Part shown: piece after piece, positions 21,384 to 33,405 of the stretch | Position numbering within the stretch: the stretch's first letter is position 1 | How the letters are laid out: every line of letters begins with the position of its first letter | DNA from: Ziziphus jujuba | Taxonomy: Eukaryota; Streptophyta; Magnoliopsida; Rosales; Rhamnaceae | Assembly (NCBI RefSeq): GCF_031755915.1 | Contig: NC_083382.1 | Coordinates: 28,744,001 to 28,808,000 of the forward strand | Direction of reading: 5' to 3' | Length of the DNA stretch: 64,000 bases | Notes under the pieces: model-generated | Told to the model about the DNA's origin: nothing | Database searches by the model: none | Seen by the model: the letters and a program-made list of their open reading frames with translations, nothing else | Translations under genes and position numbers: made by a program

Positions 21384-24300
21384 TGTTAGGATCCGTCCAA
21401 AATTCCTCATCAAAATCCTAGACAAATCCTGATCACAGAAAAATTCTACCGGATCTTTCAATGGAAAATCCGACAGAACCTCCCCTAAGGTTTGGACTTA
21501 GCACAAATTTCCTACACTGAAAACACACTTCTATAAACATCACCTTATTCCTCCCATATTACTACAATTTAATTCCACAAATTTGCAGCACTCCAAATGA
21601 ATAACAGTAAATCAGTGCATAATTAATAACTAAATGTCCAATACAGTATACAGAGCATTATACAAATAAATGTGAAATTAATATAATGTTAGATAAAGAA
21701 GCAATACAAAATGGAGAGGAAAAAGATAAGAAATGGTTCTTGGACTTTCGGCAATGAATTAAGACGTCGGACTCGCCCCGGACGATCAACGTCTCCCAAT
21801 CCTTGACCTAGGAGAACGGAATTTAAAAAATATGAGATGCTAATCATCTTAGTGAGTGACCCTAACTACTGTACAATCATAAAGCCACGATAATTATAGT
21901 ACACTTGATTAATTAATAATAAATAAATAAATAATTAATAATTAATTGGAAACTAATAAATTCTCTCAAAACCCTCACCATTCACTCCGTTGAAAAGGTT
22001 TCCCGTTTAAAACATTTTCGCAGAACCCAATCTTTTATACCCCAAAAATCAAGGAAAACAATTAATCAATAAATTTCGAATAAAATACAAGAATTTAAGG
22101 ATCCAAATTTATAATGGAAATAAAGAATAAGACATCATTGGATACCATAAATAAAATCACAAATAATACTTATATTAACGAAATTTGGCATAAGAACAAA
22201 AATAAATCCAATATATAAGTTACAAAATTTATTGTTTAAATCAAGGAAATAACCAAAGGAATATTTTAAATCAATTTAAACATCTATATAAAACAACTGA
22301 TAAAAAGTATAACAGAATTTATTTTAAAATATCAATCGATTTAAATGATAAAATCAAGACAAATAACTCTTAAATATTAATGAGAATAGGTAATAAAATT
22401 ACGATAACAATTCCATAAAATTTGTGTAAAGATTTAAATTTAAATAAATAATAAAAACAACGATTTATACAACATATACAATGTACCATACGATGTACCA
22501 ATCTGTAAACCGTGGGATACATCCACCTCACGACCCTCAATATATGAAAGGTGTCGTGGAAATAATAAATAACCGTCAGGACGTACCCAACCTTACGGTC
22601 CGTGGCAATGATAAACCGTTGGATGATACCAATCTCACAGCATCGTGGTAATAATAATAAACTGTCGGATAAACTTAACCTCACAGTCCATGGTAATAAT
22701 AGATAACCGTTGGATGAAACCAACCTCACGGCACTTGGTAAACCCAGCACGCTGTAATATAATACTGAACCAAACTCTGGTACTATATGGTACATCAATT
22801 AAAAATAACCGATACAGTATCCTACTGTATCATAATCATAATTTAATTGTCAAATTCAACCGCTTGTTTAAATATTTCAAAAATTTTCAAATCGTCATTT
22901 CATACGAAAACCAGAAATACTACAGTGAAATATATTCACCATAAATCAATTTTTAAACCCATAGGATTCTTAAAATATTTGAACATGCTTAAAATCATAA
23001 AATTTTCCATCTGCTTCTCAAAAAAATCATTTCCGAAATGATTTAAAACCCCAAATTAAATACCAAAATATTTAATTACTCCAAGTTCACTTATGAACCC
23101 ATTAGAATTTAAAACCATTTAATATATTGTCAAACCTTACATAAAATGACAACTCATGTTTAATAAGGCAAATATTTTTATATGCATAATCCAAACATTC
23201 AATCAAATGGTATATAAGCCAAATTATTCGAACACATATATATTATATTATACCCCAAAACAATTTTTAAAACTAATAACCATAGCAATAATTAAAATAA
23301 ATCAAACCACAATTTCTTTAAATTTCCAAATATATTCTTTTGGCACTAAAACATATATTAAAAACATTATAAATTAGCAATACCATTTATCTAGAAATTC
23401 TCTTAATATCAAATACATAAAACATATTTATCAAATATTTAATTATGAGATATTTTAACAATGAAATTTGATAAAATTTACCAAAATCTCAAATTCCTTA
23501 GAATCAACATATTTTATGACGCCCAAATATTTAATTCCATTCAATTTTGGCATCAAAAATTCCAAATATAAATTTACTAAATATTCAACACATCGAACAT
23601 ATTTTCAAATAACCAATTAACACAAAATATATATATTTTAACATCCCAAAATAATTTTGAAGGTGGGTCACTCACCTCGAGCACGCAATTAACCCAAGAT
23701 CCTCCATGGGATCAATTCCATGACGTACACGTGCTCCTAAAACAATAATATTATACAACTCAAATAAATTAATATTTTATTCGGGTAAATAATACCCGGT
23801 ACCTGGGGGGTCTAACACAAACGTTAACCAAAATTGATGAGTAATATACCGAATCGAAGCTTATGGAACGAGGATCGCATTACCGGCCTCCATTGACCCC
23901 AATTCCGCCAGTGGTGGCCGGAATTTGCCCGGGAAGTACCGGCCGAATTTCATCTCCCCATAACTCTCGAAACATTTCGAATTTAAACAATTGGAGGCCA
24001 TATTAGAACTCAGAGGACCCAAAATAGGGGGAAAAGGGTGGCAATTCGGACTGGGCTGGCCGAAAACGCGAGAATCGCTGGAAAAACTCAACCGGCCCGA
24101 TCTGAGCACGTCCGGCAGCATCTGGCCGGGATACTTGGAGGTCGGGGTCGTCGGGAACTGGGCTTCACCGGTGGCCGGTGTGTGTAGCCGGAAACGGAGA
24201 AACGGCAAGGCCCGAGAGGAAGAAAGGAAAGGAAAGGAAGAAGGAGGAAGAAGGAAGATGAAGAAGAAAGCTTGGGGGGGGGGTGTTTTCCCACGTGGGG

Positions 24301-24930
24301 GAAGGAAAAAAAAGAAAAAAAAAGAAAAGAAAAAGAAAGAAAGAAAAAAGATAAAATAAAATAATAAAATAATAATAAAATAATATTATGATATAAAATA
24401 ATAATAAAATAATATAACCATAGTTGACATGTGGCGTCTCACCATTATGACACATGACACCTTTTATTAAGTCACAAGTGACATACTGTTCACATATTTA
24501 AAAATATTATTAAAATAATACTGTATTTGAAAAACTCTACAGGTCTATAACTTTCAAACCATATGTCCAAATCGGATGTACCACTAGTCTATGAACTCGT
24601 ATCGACGAGTATTTCACAACCATGCATGAGTCAAAGCTCAACTTTGCATGAATAAAAAGTCAACTCGGGCATCCATTGGACAGTTTGGACCTCAACTTGT
24701 TTTGCTCATAACTTTCAAACCGTAGCTCCGTTTTCAACGTTCTACTAGTCTATGAACTCGTGCCAACGTGTACTTCGTAACGGTACCTCAGTCAACCTAT
24801 AATTCCATCCGAGTCAAAAAGTCAACTTTTGACCCATTTGGTCAACAATCAACGGTCAAAGTCAACGGTCAACGATCAACCTCGGTCAAAGTTGGAAAAT
24901 TTCTGTTGTATTTTGGGACGGGGTGTTACA
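21384..24930 (-). mobile_element. Solo LTR of a long-LTR Ty3/gypsy family (3.5 kb)
   Basis: Begins TGTTAGGATCCGTCC and ends GGACGGGGTGTTACA, the two termini of the LTR family that recurs at 28779, 29813, 47206 and 57067. ACACT lies on both sides (21380-21384 and 24931-24935), one base overlapping the LTR start. No internal domains follow, so it is a solo LTR. It contains the family's GC-rich segment with repeated CCGG/GGCCGG (about 23.86-24.30 kb), then an A/G-rich run. Frames seen here are by-products of base composition. It lies about 0.9 kb beyond the stop codon of the receptor kinase. Confidence 0.9.
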
Positions 24931-25440
24931 ACACTTCGCCATCCATTCAAAAAAAGCTAATTCAGTGACTTCCAAACCAGCATCTTAGCACCAACTACTT
25001 GTCTCATTAACCATCAGTCTTTTTTCTTTTTTGGTAAATACTAGCCAACTAGATAGTAGGTATGTCATTGGAAAAATATATTGATCTACTATAGGTTTAA
25101 TTAAGAAAAATGTAATTTATAACTACGATTTTTTTAAATTTTGGGTGAATTATGTATAACTATGATGACCATTGGTAAATCTAGCAATTGGTACGATAAT
25201 ATAATTTATAGAAACTTTATCAATTGATAAATGCCATATTAATTGCCAATGTCATTAGCAGTGGTCACAAAAGTCATACTATTTTTCAAAAAAAGAAAAA
25301 GAAAAAAAAAAGAACTTAATTGTATTGCATTGTTTATTAAATTTAACATTGACGTTGTTCAAAATACCAAACTCAAATTGTGTCAAAACATAATTATGAG
25401 GATTGATTTCCAGCAATTTATTGAAAAACCTCTTAAAAAG
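24931..25440. other. AT-rich intergenic sequence
   Basis: Nothing coding is recognised before the ABC-transporter-like remnant. Confidence 0.5.
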
Positions 25441-25444
25441 TATC

Positions 25445-25660
25445 AAATTATATTGTTGGTTGAATTTGAAGTTGTCACGAGGCCAGAAACAGAGTATAGC
25501 AATTGCAAGAGTACTATTGAAATGGATCCTAGAGGGGCAGGACCGTTCTTGTTTTAGACATTGTCTTTCAACTCATCTAAAATGCGCAGACAGTGTAACG
25601 GTCATATCCGATATAACCAGATAATTGAAAATGGAACCTCTGAACAGCTTTATGAATATT
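25445..25660 (+). pseudogene. ABC transporter nucleotide-binding domain remnant
   Basis: A short open stretch carries KLSRGQKQSIAIARVLLK (near 25466-25520). This matches the ABC signature and following helix LSGGQKQRIAIARA(I/L)LK of ABCB-type transporters, with one glycine changed to arginine. The Walker B region expected just after is unrecognisable. Farther on, ADSVTVI and, in a shifted frame, IIENGTSEQLYE resemble the later part of such domains (ADRI.V...G.VVE.GTH.EL). It is a decayed fragment, with no flanking exons found. Confidence 0.5.
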
Positions 25661-25816
25661 AAGCAAAGAAGACAGATACAATTTGGACACGTATTTTCGA
25701 TCTAACTCAAGCATGGACTTTGATTTGGATTGGAAACATCAAATATATAGAAAGGTCAAAAAAAAAAGAAAAAGAAAAAAGGAAATTCAACTTATTTGAC
25801 ATTACACATAAACTAA

Positions 25817-28528
25817 TCATCTTGCCTGGGGATTATTGATTTCAGAAAACACAGCTCCAGACATCCCTTTAATAGATTGATTTGTCTCTCTGCTGTGCTC
25901 ACTGCTACTGGTTTTGGTTTCGCCACTCTTTAATTCCGACGTATGTTCCCAGCTACAAGAAAATTTTCCTTCATCTTCACTGTAATTGAAAAAAGGCCTT
26001 TCATCCTTACCTTTAATTTCACTGGTAAGTTCCCCATTCAGACTCGTATTCTCCTCTGCGCTCCGTTGCAGCTTCAATGCGAATTCTAGGCCCCACACCA
26101 CATCGTTCATCGATGGCCGTTCGCTTCCGTTATCGACCAAACAATTGACTGCGATCTCACCGTACTTCCTCAAGCACTCTGGTGCAATCCTACCCTTCAG
26201 ATGTTTATCCATAATCTCATCAAGCGTTCCGTTGTGATAACAACTGCGGGCCCACTCCGCAAGGCTCATTTGCTTCTTGTCCACCGTTCTTATCAAAGGT
26301 CGCCTAGCACATAAAACCTCGCACAGGACCACACCGAAGGAGTATACATCGGACTTCTCCGTCAACTGCTGACGTCTGTAGTATTCAGGATCCAAATACC
26401 CTAAACTACCCTTCACCACTGTGCTCACGTGGGCCTTGGACATGCTGGTGGGGCCCATTTTTGACATCCCAAAATCCGAAACCTTGGCCTCCCATTTCTC
26501 ATCCAGAAGTATATTCGTCGACTTTACGTCGCGGTGAATGATGGTGTGCTTCGAACCTGTATGAAGATAGTGAAGCCCACGTGCCGCTCCGATACAAATC
26601 TGGAGACGTTGTTTCCAGGAAAGCGGTGGATTATCGCTGTTGTAGAGGTGCTCCTGGAGTGTCCCACGTGCCATGTATTCGTAGACCAGCATCATCTCGC
26701 GCTCATCGTTGCAGTAGCCAATAAGAGACACGAGATGGAGGTGACGGAGTTGAGAAAGCATCTCGATTTCGGTTTTGAACTCGTGGGCCCCTTGTGCTGA
26801 CTCCGGTTTGAGCCGTTTGATGGCAACAGCGGTGGTCCCATTGTCAATATACCCTTTGTACACGTTACCAAACCCTCCACGCCCAATAATGAGCAAGTCA
26901 TCGAAGTTGTTGGTGGCGACTTTCATCTCAGCCAAAGAAAAGTAACGACACAAATCTGAGGGTAGAGATGCACAGCGGGTCTTGGTGGACTTAGTAGTCC
27001 CATCGACAGAGAAAGAATTCTTGACTTTTCTTCCTCGTCGGAAAATCAAGAATCCGATGACAGACAGTAGAAATATCCCAGATACTATGCCAGATGAGAT
27101 GCCTATAATTGCTGTTCGATTATTCTTCTCCTCCTTTGTTTGTTGTTCTTCGCTTGGTGGGGGTGGGGATATCCAAGGGTTAGGATTAGGACCAGCGAGA
27201 TTGCCATCAGAGTCGTTCAATTTGAACATCTCGATCCCGTTCAACATTGCATCCAGGTAAGCAGTTTGGCTTCGATCTGGGTTTACATGCAGAGCAATAG
27301 AGAGGTTTACTTTCTTCCCGCTTCCTTGGCCAAGCAATCCAACGACGTAGTCTTTATAAACCGGAACATATTTACCACCACTCCACATGATTATGTCTGC
27401 ATGATACTCAGCGGTTTCATTTGCTATGTAAATATAAAAAACCCGATCGCTCTCCTTGTCTATACCTGTTACAAACTCGCAGAAGTGCAACCTAACCAGA
27501 TAAAAAAACTCGGAATCTACGGGAAACCCCCAGGTGAGGTTATAGCTCTGAAGTAAAGCTTCATCTGTAGTATTCCCCGTGGACCGGCCATTCCTATAGA
27601 CACGAGCTGGAGCCGTGCAAGGTTGAATCCTTTTGAAGATCAAGTCATATTTTTGGGGCATAACTGGAACAATACTCGGATCTGCTACGGTTAAGTAGTT
27701 GTCATCCACGTCCCAATTCCGGAACATACCGGTATCATAAGCGGGTGGGATCCTTGATTCCCCGACGTTTATACGGTATATCATCTCCATAGCGGTCTCG
27801 TTTTGGATGAGATATATATCGTTCGACTGTCCCAAAAGTTTTGGTTTATCCCTTTCGGCTGTCGAGTCTGAATAATAAAGATTGGTGGGCATGGAAACTA
27901 CTTCAATTCCGTTGATAAAAGCAAATGAGCCTGAGCCTGAGCTGGAACTGGGAGAAAACGTTATGCTCAGAACTTCTCCTTCTTCAACATTTAGGCAGAA
28001 TTCTTTCATTATGCTCCGTTGATCGAGAGCATGAACTGTAAGAAAAGCGCTAAAGTTTTTAAGGAGAGTATACTGAGGCGTGCTGACGGTGAAAAATGCC
28101 TTGGAGGTGTCAAAGTCTCCGTATACATCAGGGTAGAAGTGCAACCTGATAAACTTCTGGCCAGGGTTGACGGGGATGGTATAGGTGAATTCAGAGCGAG
28201 AGAGCCGCGCTGATTGGTAAGGGATATCATCACTCATGCGACTCTTAGTGGCATTAAAGGTGATTGACTCACTATTTTGGTTCTGTTGTGGTGGAAAAAA
28301 ATTTGGGCTGTCTCCTACCCAAGTCCGATTGTCCAAAGTTGCCATCCTGGTACTTCGTGTGCCACAGTCAATGGCTATGTTGTCCTGAGGGATGTACGAA
28401 TGCGGTGTTGAGTCATCGGATACTGCAATGGTGTGGAGGTGAAAAAAGATCAGAAACAGGTAGAAAGGGATCAAAGTAATATTCATTGGTTTTCTGAAAT
28501 GAAGGTGTTTGTTGAAGGTGTTATTCAT
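25817..28528 (-). CDS. FERONIA-like CrRLK1L receptor-like kinase (903 aa, intronless)
   Basis: Plasma-membrane receptor serine/threonine kinase of the malectin-like CrRLK1L family. Known members sense RALF peptides and cell-wall state with GPI-anchored LLG co-receptors. Residues 1-37 hold the signal peptide; Met15 is an alternative start that opens the hydrophobic stretch directly. A tandem malectin-like ectodomain spans about 51-436 with many N-x-S/T sites. A proline-rich linker (450-462) precedes the membrane helix (about 472-496). The kinase domain (about 546-820) has the glycine loop GRGGFG (549-554), VAIK with Lys571, HRD with Asp667 and DFG with Asp685; all catalytic residues are intact. 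It ends with a Ser/Glu-rich tail. Length and lack of introns fit FERONIA (about 895 residues). Orthology to FER itself, versus a paralogue, cannot be decided here. Only 250 bp separate the start from a retroelement LTR. Confidence 0.96.
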   Translation of the reverse strand: MNNTFNKHLHFRKPMNITLIPFYLFLIFFHLHTIAVSDDSTPHSYIPQDNIAIDCGTRSTRMATLDNRTWVGDSPNFFPPQQNQNSESITFNATKSRMSDDIPYQSARLSRSEFTYTIPVNPGQKFIRLHFYPDVYGDFDTSKAFFTVSTPQYTLLKNFSAFLTVHALDQRSIMKEFCLNVEEGEVLSITFSPSSSSGSGSFAFINGIEVVSMPTNLYYSDSTAERDKPKLLGQSNDIYLIQNETAMEMIYRINVGESRIPPAYDTGMFRNWDVDDNYLTVADPSIVPVMPQKYDLIFKRIQPCTAPARVYRNGRSTGNTTDEALLQSYNLTWGFPVDSEFFYLVRLHFCEFVTGIDKESDRVFYIYIANETAEYHADIIMWSGGKYVPVYKDYVVGLLGQGSGKKVNLSIALHVNPDRSQTAYLDAMLNGIEMFKLNDSDGNLAGPNPNPWISPPPPSEEQQTKEEKNNRTAIIGISSGIVSGIFLLSVIGFLIFRRGRKVKNSFSVDGTTKSTKTRCASLPSDLCRYFSLAEMKVATNNFDDLLIIGRGGFGNVYKGYIDNGTTAVAIKRLKPESAQGAHEFKTEIEMLSQLRHLHLVSLIGYCNDEREMMLVYEYMARGTLQEHLYNSDNPPLSWKQRLQICIGAARGLHYLHTGSKHTIIHRDVKSTNILLDEKWEAKVSDFGMSKMGPTSMSKAHVSTVVKGSLGYLDPEYYRRQQLTEKSDVYSFGVVLCEVLCARRPLIRTVDKKQMSLAEWARSCYHNGTLDEIMDKHLKGRIAPECLRKYGEIAVNCLVDNGSERPSMNDVVWGLEFALKLQRSAEENTSLNGELTSEIKGKDERPFFNYSEDEGKFSCSWEHTSELKSGETKTSSSEHSRETNQSIKGMSGAVFSEINNPQAR

Positions 28529-28778
28529 TGGGAATTAACAAAAGGAGGAATGGACCCAAAGTTGATCAAAGGAATTCAGAAAGGCAATCAGACTTGTTTT
28601 TTAAGCGTTTTATAGACTGTGAAGTCAACATTGATTTTTCGGGTCTTCTATCCCTGCAAATAATATCAGTACGGAGATTTTTTATTTATTTATTTATTTT
28701 TATGAAATAATATGGAGATATTTCTCACTACGAGAATTTGATAGAAAAAGCATTTGCAACCTAGAGGACGATGTGACA
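28529..28778 (-). promoter_or_regulatory. Remaining upstream region of the receptor kinase
   Basis: Just 250 bp lie between the kinase start and the nested solo LTRs. The stretch is AT-rich around 28680-28710. No TATA box is clear enough to place. Any further promoter sequence has been moved about 5.9 kb away by the LTR insertions, so LTR sequence may now act as the distal promoter. Confidence 0.4.
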
Positions 28779-29812
28779 TGTCAGGATCCGTCCAAAATTT
28801 TTCATCGGAATCCTAAATAAGCCCTGATTCCAGGAAAATTCTACTGGACCCTCCAATGAAAAATTCGGCAGAACATCCCCTAAGGGTTGGATTTATCACA
28901 AATTTCCTGCACTGAAAACACACTTCTATATTCATCCCCTTATTCCTCCCACAATACTACAAATTGATTCCACAATTTTACAGCACTTCATAGGAATAAC
29001 AGTAATCCAGTGCATAAATAATGCATAAGTGTCCAGAACAGTATACAGAGCTTCATGAAGTACTATTAAACAGAGAATACAACACGGATGAAAAAAATAT
29101 TACAATTGAAATAAACGAATACAAAGGTACTTCTCGAACTACGATAGCAGCGGAGATTTGGTTCGCTCCGGAAGAATGTCTACCCCCCTTGCACCTAAGG
29201 GAACGGAATTTAAAAACGTGAGATACTAATAATCTCAGTGAGTGACCCTATCTACTGAACACTTTTAATATTACTAATATAACAAATAAGAGAATTTAAT
29301 TAATACCGGCAATTAAATAGATAAATAAATAATAAATAATTAAAAGTAATATTTCTCTCAAAACCCTCACTATTCACTCCATTGGAAATGTTCTATTTTT
29401 AAAACATTTTCATAAAACCCAATATTCGTATTTCCCGAAAACCAAGGGATCAAACAATTTAATAAACAATAAATAAATAAATACCCCAAATATAATTAAA
29501 TGTAATAAAATATGATAAATAATTTTGAACATTTTGGGGTTTGAAATTTCCATCCAAAAATTTATACTTGACGCACAATACCATATACCAGTGATGCCCT
29601 CCGATACCCAGCATCCCGAGCACCGACTGGCAGGGGGTTAAAGAGAGAAACTTGCAAACGACATCGGCGTCCCGACAGTACCGCTGCTGAAACCGTCATC
29701 CCCACCAATATCAAACTTGCTTGCCCTCGGTCCAATGGCAACTCACGGAAGACATAATAACTTGCGCACTAACCACATATACACCGGAACACCAATACTG
29801 TATGAGTGCGTC

Positions 29813-32745
29813 TGTAACACCCCGTCCCGAATCATGTCGGAAATTTTTGCACGTTGACTGTTGACCGTTGACCAAAGGGTCAAAAATTGACTTTTTGATC
29901 CGGTTGGAATTCGAGGTTGACTGAGGTACCGTTACGAAGTACACGTTGGCACGAGATCGTAGACTGGTAGCACATTGAAAACGGAGCTACGGTTTGAAAG
30001 TTATGAGCAAAACAAGTTGAGGTCCAAACTGTCCAAGGGATGCCGGAGTTGACTTTTTATTCATGCAAGGTTGATTGTTGACTCATGCATGGTTGTGAAG
30101 TGCTCGTCGATACGAGTCCGTAGACTAGCGGCACGTCCGATTTGGACATGTGGTTTGAAAGTTATGGACCTGTAAAGTTTTTCAAATATCGTATTATTTT
30201 AATATTATTTTTACACGCATAACGATGTGCCACGTGTGACTCAATGAAGGTGACCATGTGTTACCATGTTGAGAAGCCACATGTCAACCATGTGTAAAAA
30301 ATCAAATTATTTTTATTATTATTTTAAATAATAATATTATTATTAATATTATTTAATTATTTTTATTTTATTTCTTTTTCTTTTCCTTTTCTTTTTCTTT
30401 TTCTTTTTCTTTTTCTTTTCTTTTCCCCACGTGGGAAAACACCAATTCTTTCTTTTTTTTTTTTTTTTTTCTTTTTTCCTTTCTTCTTCCCCGAGCACCA
30501 AAACACACACACACGCACAGTTGTTTTTTTTTTCTCTCCCGACCGTCCCTCTCTCTCACCGTATTTTTCAAATTCTGGCCACCCATACAGTACACGCGGC
30601 CAGTGACGTGCGGAAGGAGGAGGCGAGCTCGGCCGCCAATTTTCATGGCCAGCCGCCGCCGGACGCGCACCGATCGGGCCGGAGAAGCCGCCGGCCGCCG
30701 GAATTTCTCTCTCCTCTTTTCTTGTGTTTTCCGGCCAGCCCAATCCCAATTGAGCCTCCTCTCCCCCTATTTTGGGTCCTCTGAATCCAAAAATGGCCTC
30801 CAATCTCAAAAATTCGAAGCCGTTTGAAAGATTCCTGAAAATCAAAACCGGCCGAAACTTCCCGACCAAATTCCGGCCACCTCCGGCGGAATTGGGGTCG
30901 ATGGAGACCGGATTTGTGATCCTCATCCCATGAGCTTCGATTCGGTATATCATTCGACCATTTTGGTTAAAGTTTGTGTTTGACCCCCCGGGTACCGGGT
31001 ATTATTTACCCGATTAAAATATTAATTTATTTGACTGTCTGTGAATTTTGTTCTAGGAGCACCGGTGAGTCGTAGAATTGATCCCGTGGGGATCATGGGT
31101 TAATTGCGTGCTCCAGGTGAGTGATCCACCTTTAAAAATATTTTTGGGGTAATTAATTGTATTTATGTGGTATTAAATTGATATCTGTAATTTGTGCTCA
31201 TGTGGTGTATTTTAAATATTATTTTATATATATATTTACCCAATGGTGCTAAATGAAATTTTGAGATCATTAAGAAATTCCCGATTATTATTTTACTGTA
31301 GTTTAATTTATTTATTATGCATGAGCAATGTGTATTTTGGTAGTATTTATACGTGGTTTTAAATTTGATTTTTCGGGCATAATTGGGTTAAATATTTTAC
31401 GAAAATATTGGATTAAATTTTATAAATTATGCCCATGGTATTTTTATGGTTGCATCTCGTATTTCGAGGAAAATTGTGGTTTGTTGATTATCGCTGTTTC
31501 GTACCGGGTTATTAAATAAAAATATGTGGGATGGTGTTTTGTGAAAATTTGGTATACTTCCCACGGTGGTTTTTGGAAAAACGGTACGGTTGTTTATTAA
31601 TGTTTATTTTTGACGCACTCATACAGTATTGGTGTTCTGGTGTATGGTGTATGGACACGTGGTAGTGCGCGGTTATTATCTGGTTTAGCGCACGGTTATT
31701 ACTTCACCCGTGAGTTGCCATTGGACCGTGGGCAGGCAAGGTTATTGTTGTGCACAGCCGCCCCCCTCGTTGGCCGGGTGATGGTTTGTAGCAGCGGTAC
31801 TGTCGGGACGCCGAAGTGACCGTTGCAGGTTTCTCTCTTTAACCCCCCCCGCCAGTCGGTGCTCAGGACGCTGGGTATCGGAGGGCATCACCGGTATATG
31901 GTGTGGTGCGTCAGGTGTAATTGTCGGTGTAAATTGCAAATAATGTTTTAAACCCCAAAGGTGTTCTAAAATTATTTATTATAATTTATTGCAGTTTATT
32001 TATATTTGGGGTATTTATTTATTTATTTATTTATTTGTTTGTTGTTATTAAATTATTTGGTCCCTTGGTTTTTGGGGAGTACGTACATCGGATTTTGTGA
32101 AAATGTTTTTAAAAGGGGAACATTTCAAACGGAGCGAATGGTGAGGGTTTTGAGAGAAATTATTACTTCAAATATTTATTTATTTATTTAATTTAATTGT
32201 TCGGTATTGCTTAATTAAATTTCCTTATTTTTATATTATTAGTATAAAAGGTGTTCAGTAGTTCGGGTTACTCACTGAGATGATTAGCATCTCACACTCT
32301 TAAATTCCGTTCCCCTAGGTCCAGGTTGGAGACGTTGATTGTCCGGGGCGAGCCCAACGTCTCAGTTCGTTTGCCGAAGGTTCAAGAAGTTTTTCTTCAC
32401 TTTTTCCTCTCTACCTTGTATTACATTCTCATCTGTCATTTTATAAATTCCGCATGTATCTGTATAATGCTCTGTATACTGTATTGGACGTGTAGTTGTT
32501 TTTTTATTGTACTGGGTTGCTGCTGTTGTTTCTTTTGAAGTGCTGAAATTTGTGGAACCATTTGTAGTCTGTGGGAGGAATAAGGGGATGTTGTTAGAAG
32601 TGTGTTTTCAGTGCAGGTAATTTGTGGTAAGTAAATCCCTTAGGGGAGGCTCTGTCGGATTTTCCGTTGGAGGGTCCGGTAGGGTTTCCCTGGGATCAGG
32701 GCTTGTCTAGGGTTCCGGAGGAGGAATTCTGGACGGGTCCTGACA
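29813..32745 (+). mobile_element. Inner solo LTR (plus, 2933 bp) nested in the outer one
   Basis: Runs from TGTAACACCCCGTCCCG to GGACGGGTCCTGACA with GCGTC at both edges (29808-29812, 32746-32750), a perfect 5-bp target duplication. It is the best complete example of this LTR family in the window. It has a 5' end with repeated TTGAC motifs, an A/T-rich then CT-rich stretch (30.3-30.5 kb), a GC-rich CCGG segment (30.6-30.95 kb), AT-rich middle sequence, and a TATAAAAG (32243) about 500 bp before the end that could be the element's promoter. It has no coding capacity. Confidence 0.95.
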
Positions 32746-32941
32746 GCGTCTAAAATAATTATTAAATTAATTATTACCGTACTGATTTTCCAAAATCACC
32801 GTGGAAAATATACCAATTTTGAAATTTACCATCCCACATATTTTCCTTTAACATACCCGGTACGAAACCATCGATAACAATATACAAATAATTTTTCTCG
32901 AATCACAAAATCCATCAAATAATATTCCACTGGCATAATTA

Positions 32942-33405
32942 TAAAATTTAAACCACCAATTCAAACAAATAATTTTCTTAAAATATTTAAACCAATTATG
33001 CCCAAAAATAATATTAAAATCACATACGATTTATTATTGAAAATACCTTGCTCATGCGTAATAAATAAAATTAAATCACAATAAAATAATAATTTTCCAC
33101 AATTATAATTAAATTGCACCACATGAGCAAAATTCCAAATATCAATTAAACACCAATTAAATATAATTAATTGTAAAATTTAAACCACCAATTCAAACAA
33201 ATAATTTTCTTAAAATATTTAAACCAAATATGCCCAAAAATAATATTAAAATCACATACGATTTATTATTGAAAATATCTTGCTCATGCGTAATAAATAA
33301 AATTAAATCACAATAAAATAATAATTTTCCACAATTATAATTAAATTGCACCACATGAGCAAAATTCCAAATATCAATTAAACACCAATTAAATATAATT
33401 AATTG
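32942..33405 (-). repeat. 232-bp tandem duplication inside the outer LTR
   Basis: TAAAATTTAAACCACCAATT starts at 32942 and again at 33174. The two 232-bp units are almost identical, with differences such as CCAATTATG/CCAAATATG and ATACCTTG/ATATCTTG. The inner LTR and the other family members lack the duplication, so it arose in this copy. Confidence 0.9.

Noticed and set aside
23861..24455. Several overlapping frames of 68-122 residues on both strands
   Set aside because: Same GC-rich and A/G-rich LTR composition effect; frames overlap on both strands and have no domain.
30363..30953. 196-residue minus-strand frame with a Lys/Arg-rich end
   Set aside because: It lies wholly in the solo LTR, over the CT-rich and CCGG-rich segments. 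Similar frames appear in each LTR copy because of composition, with no conserved protein.
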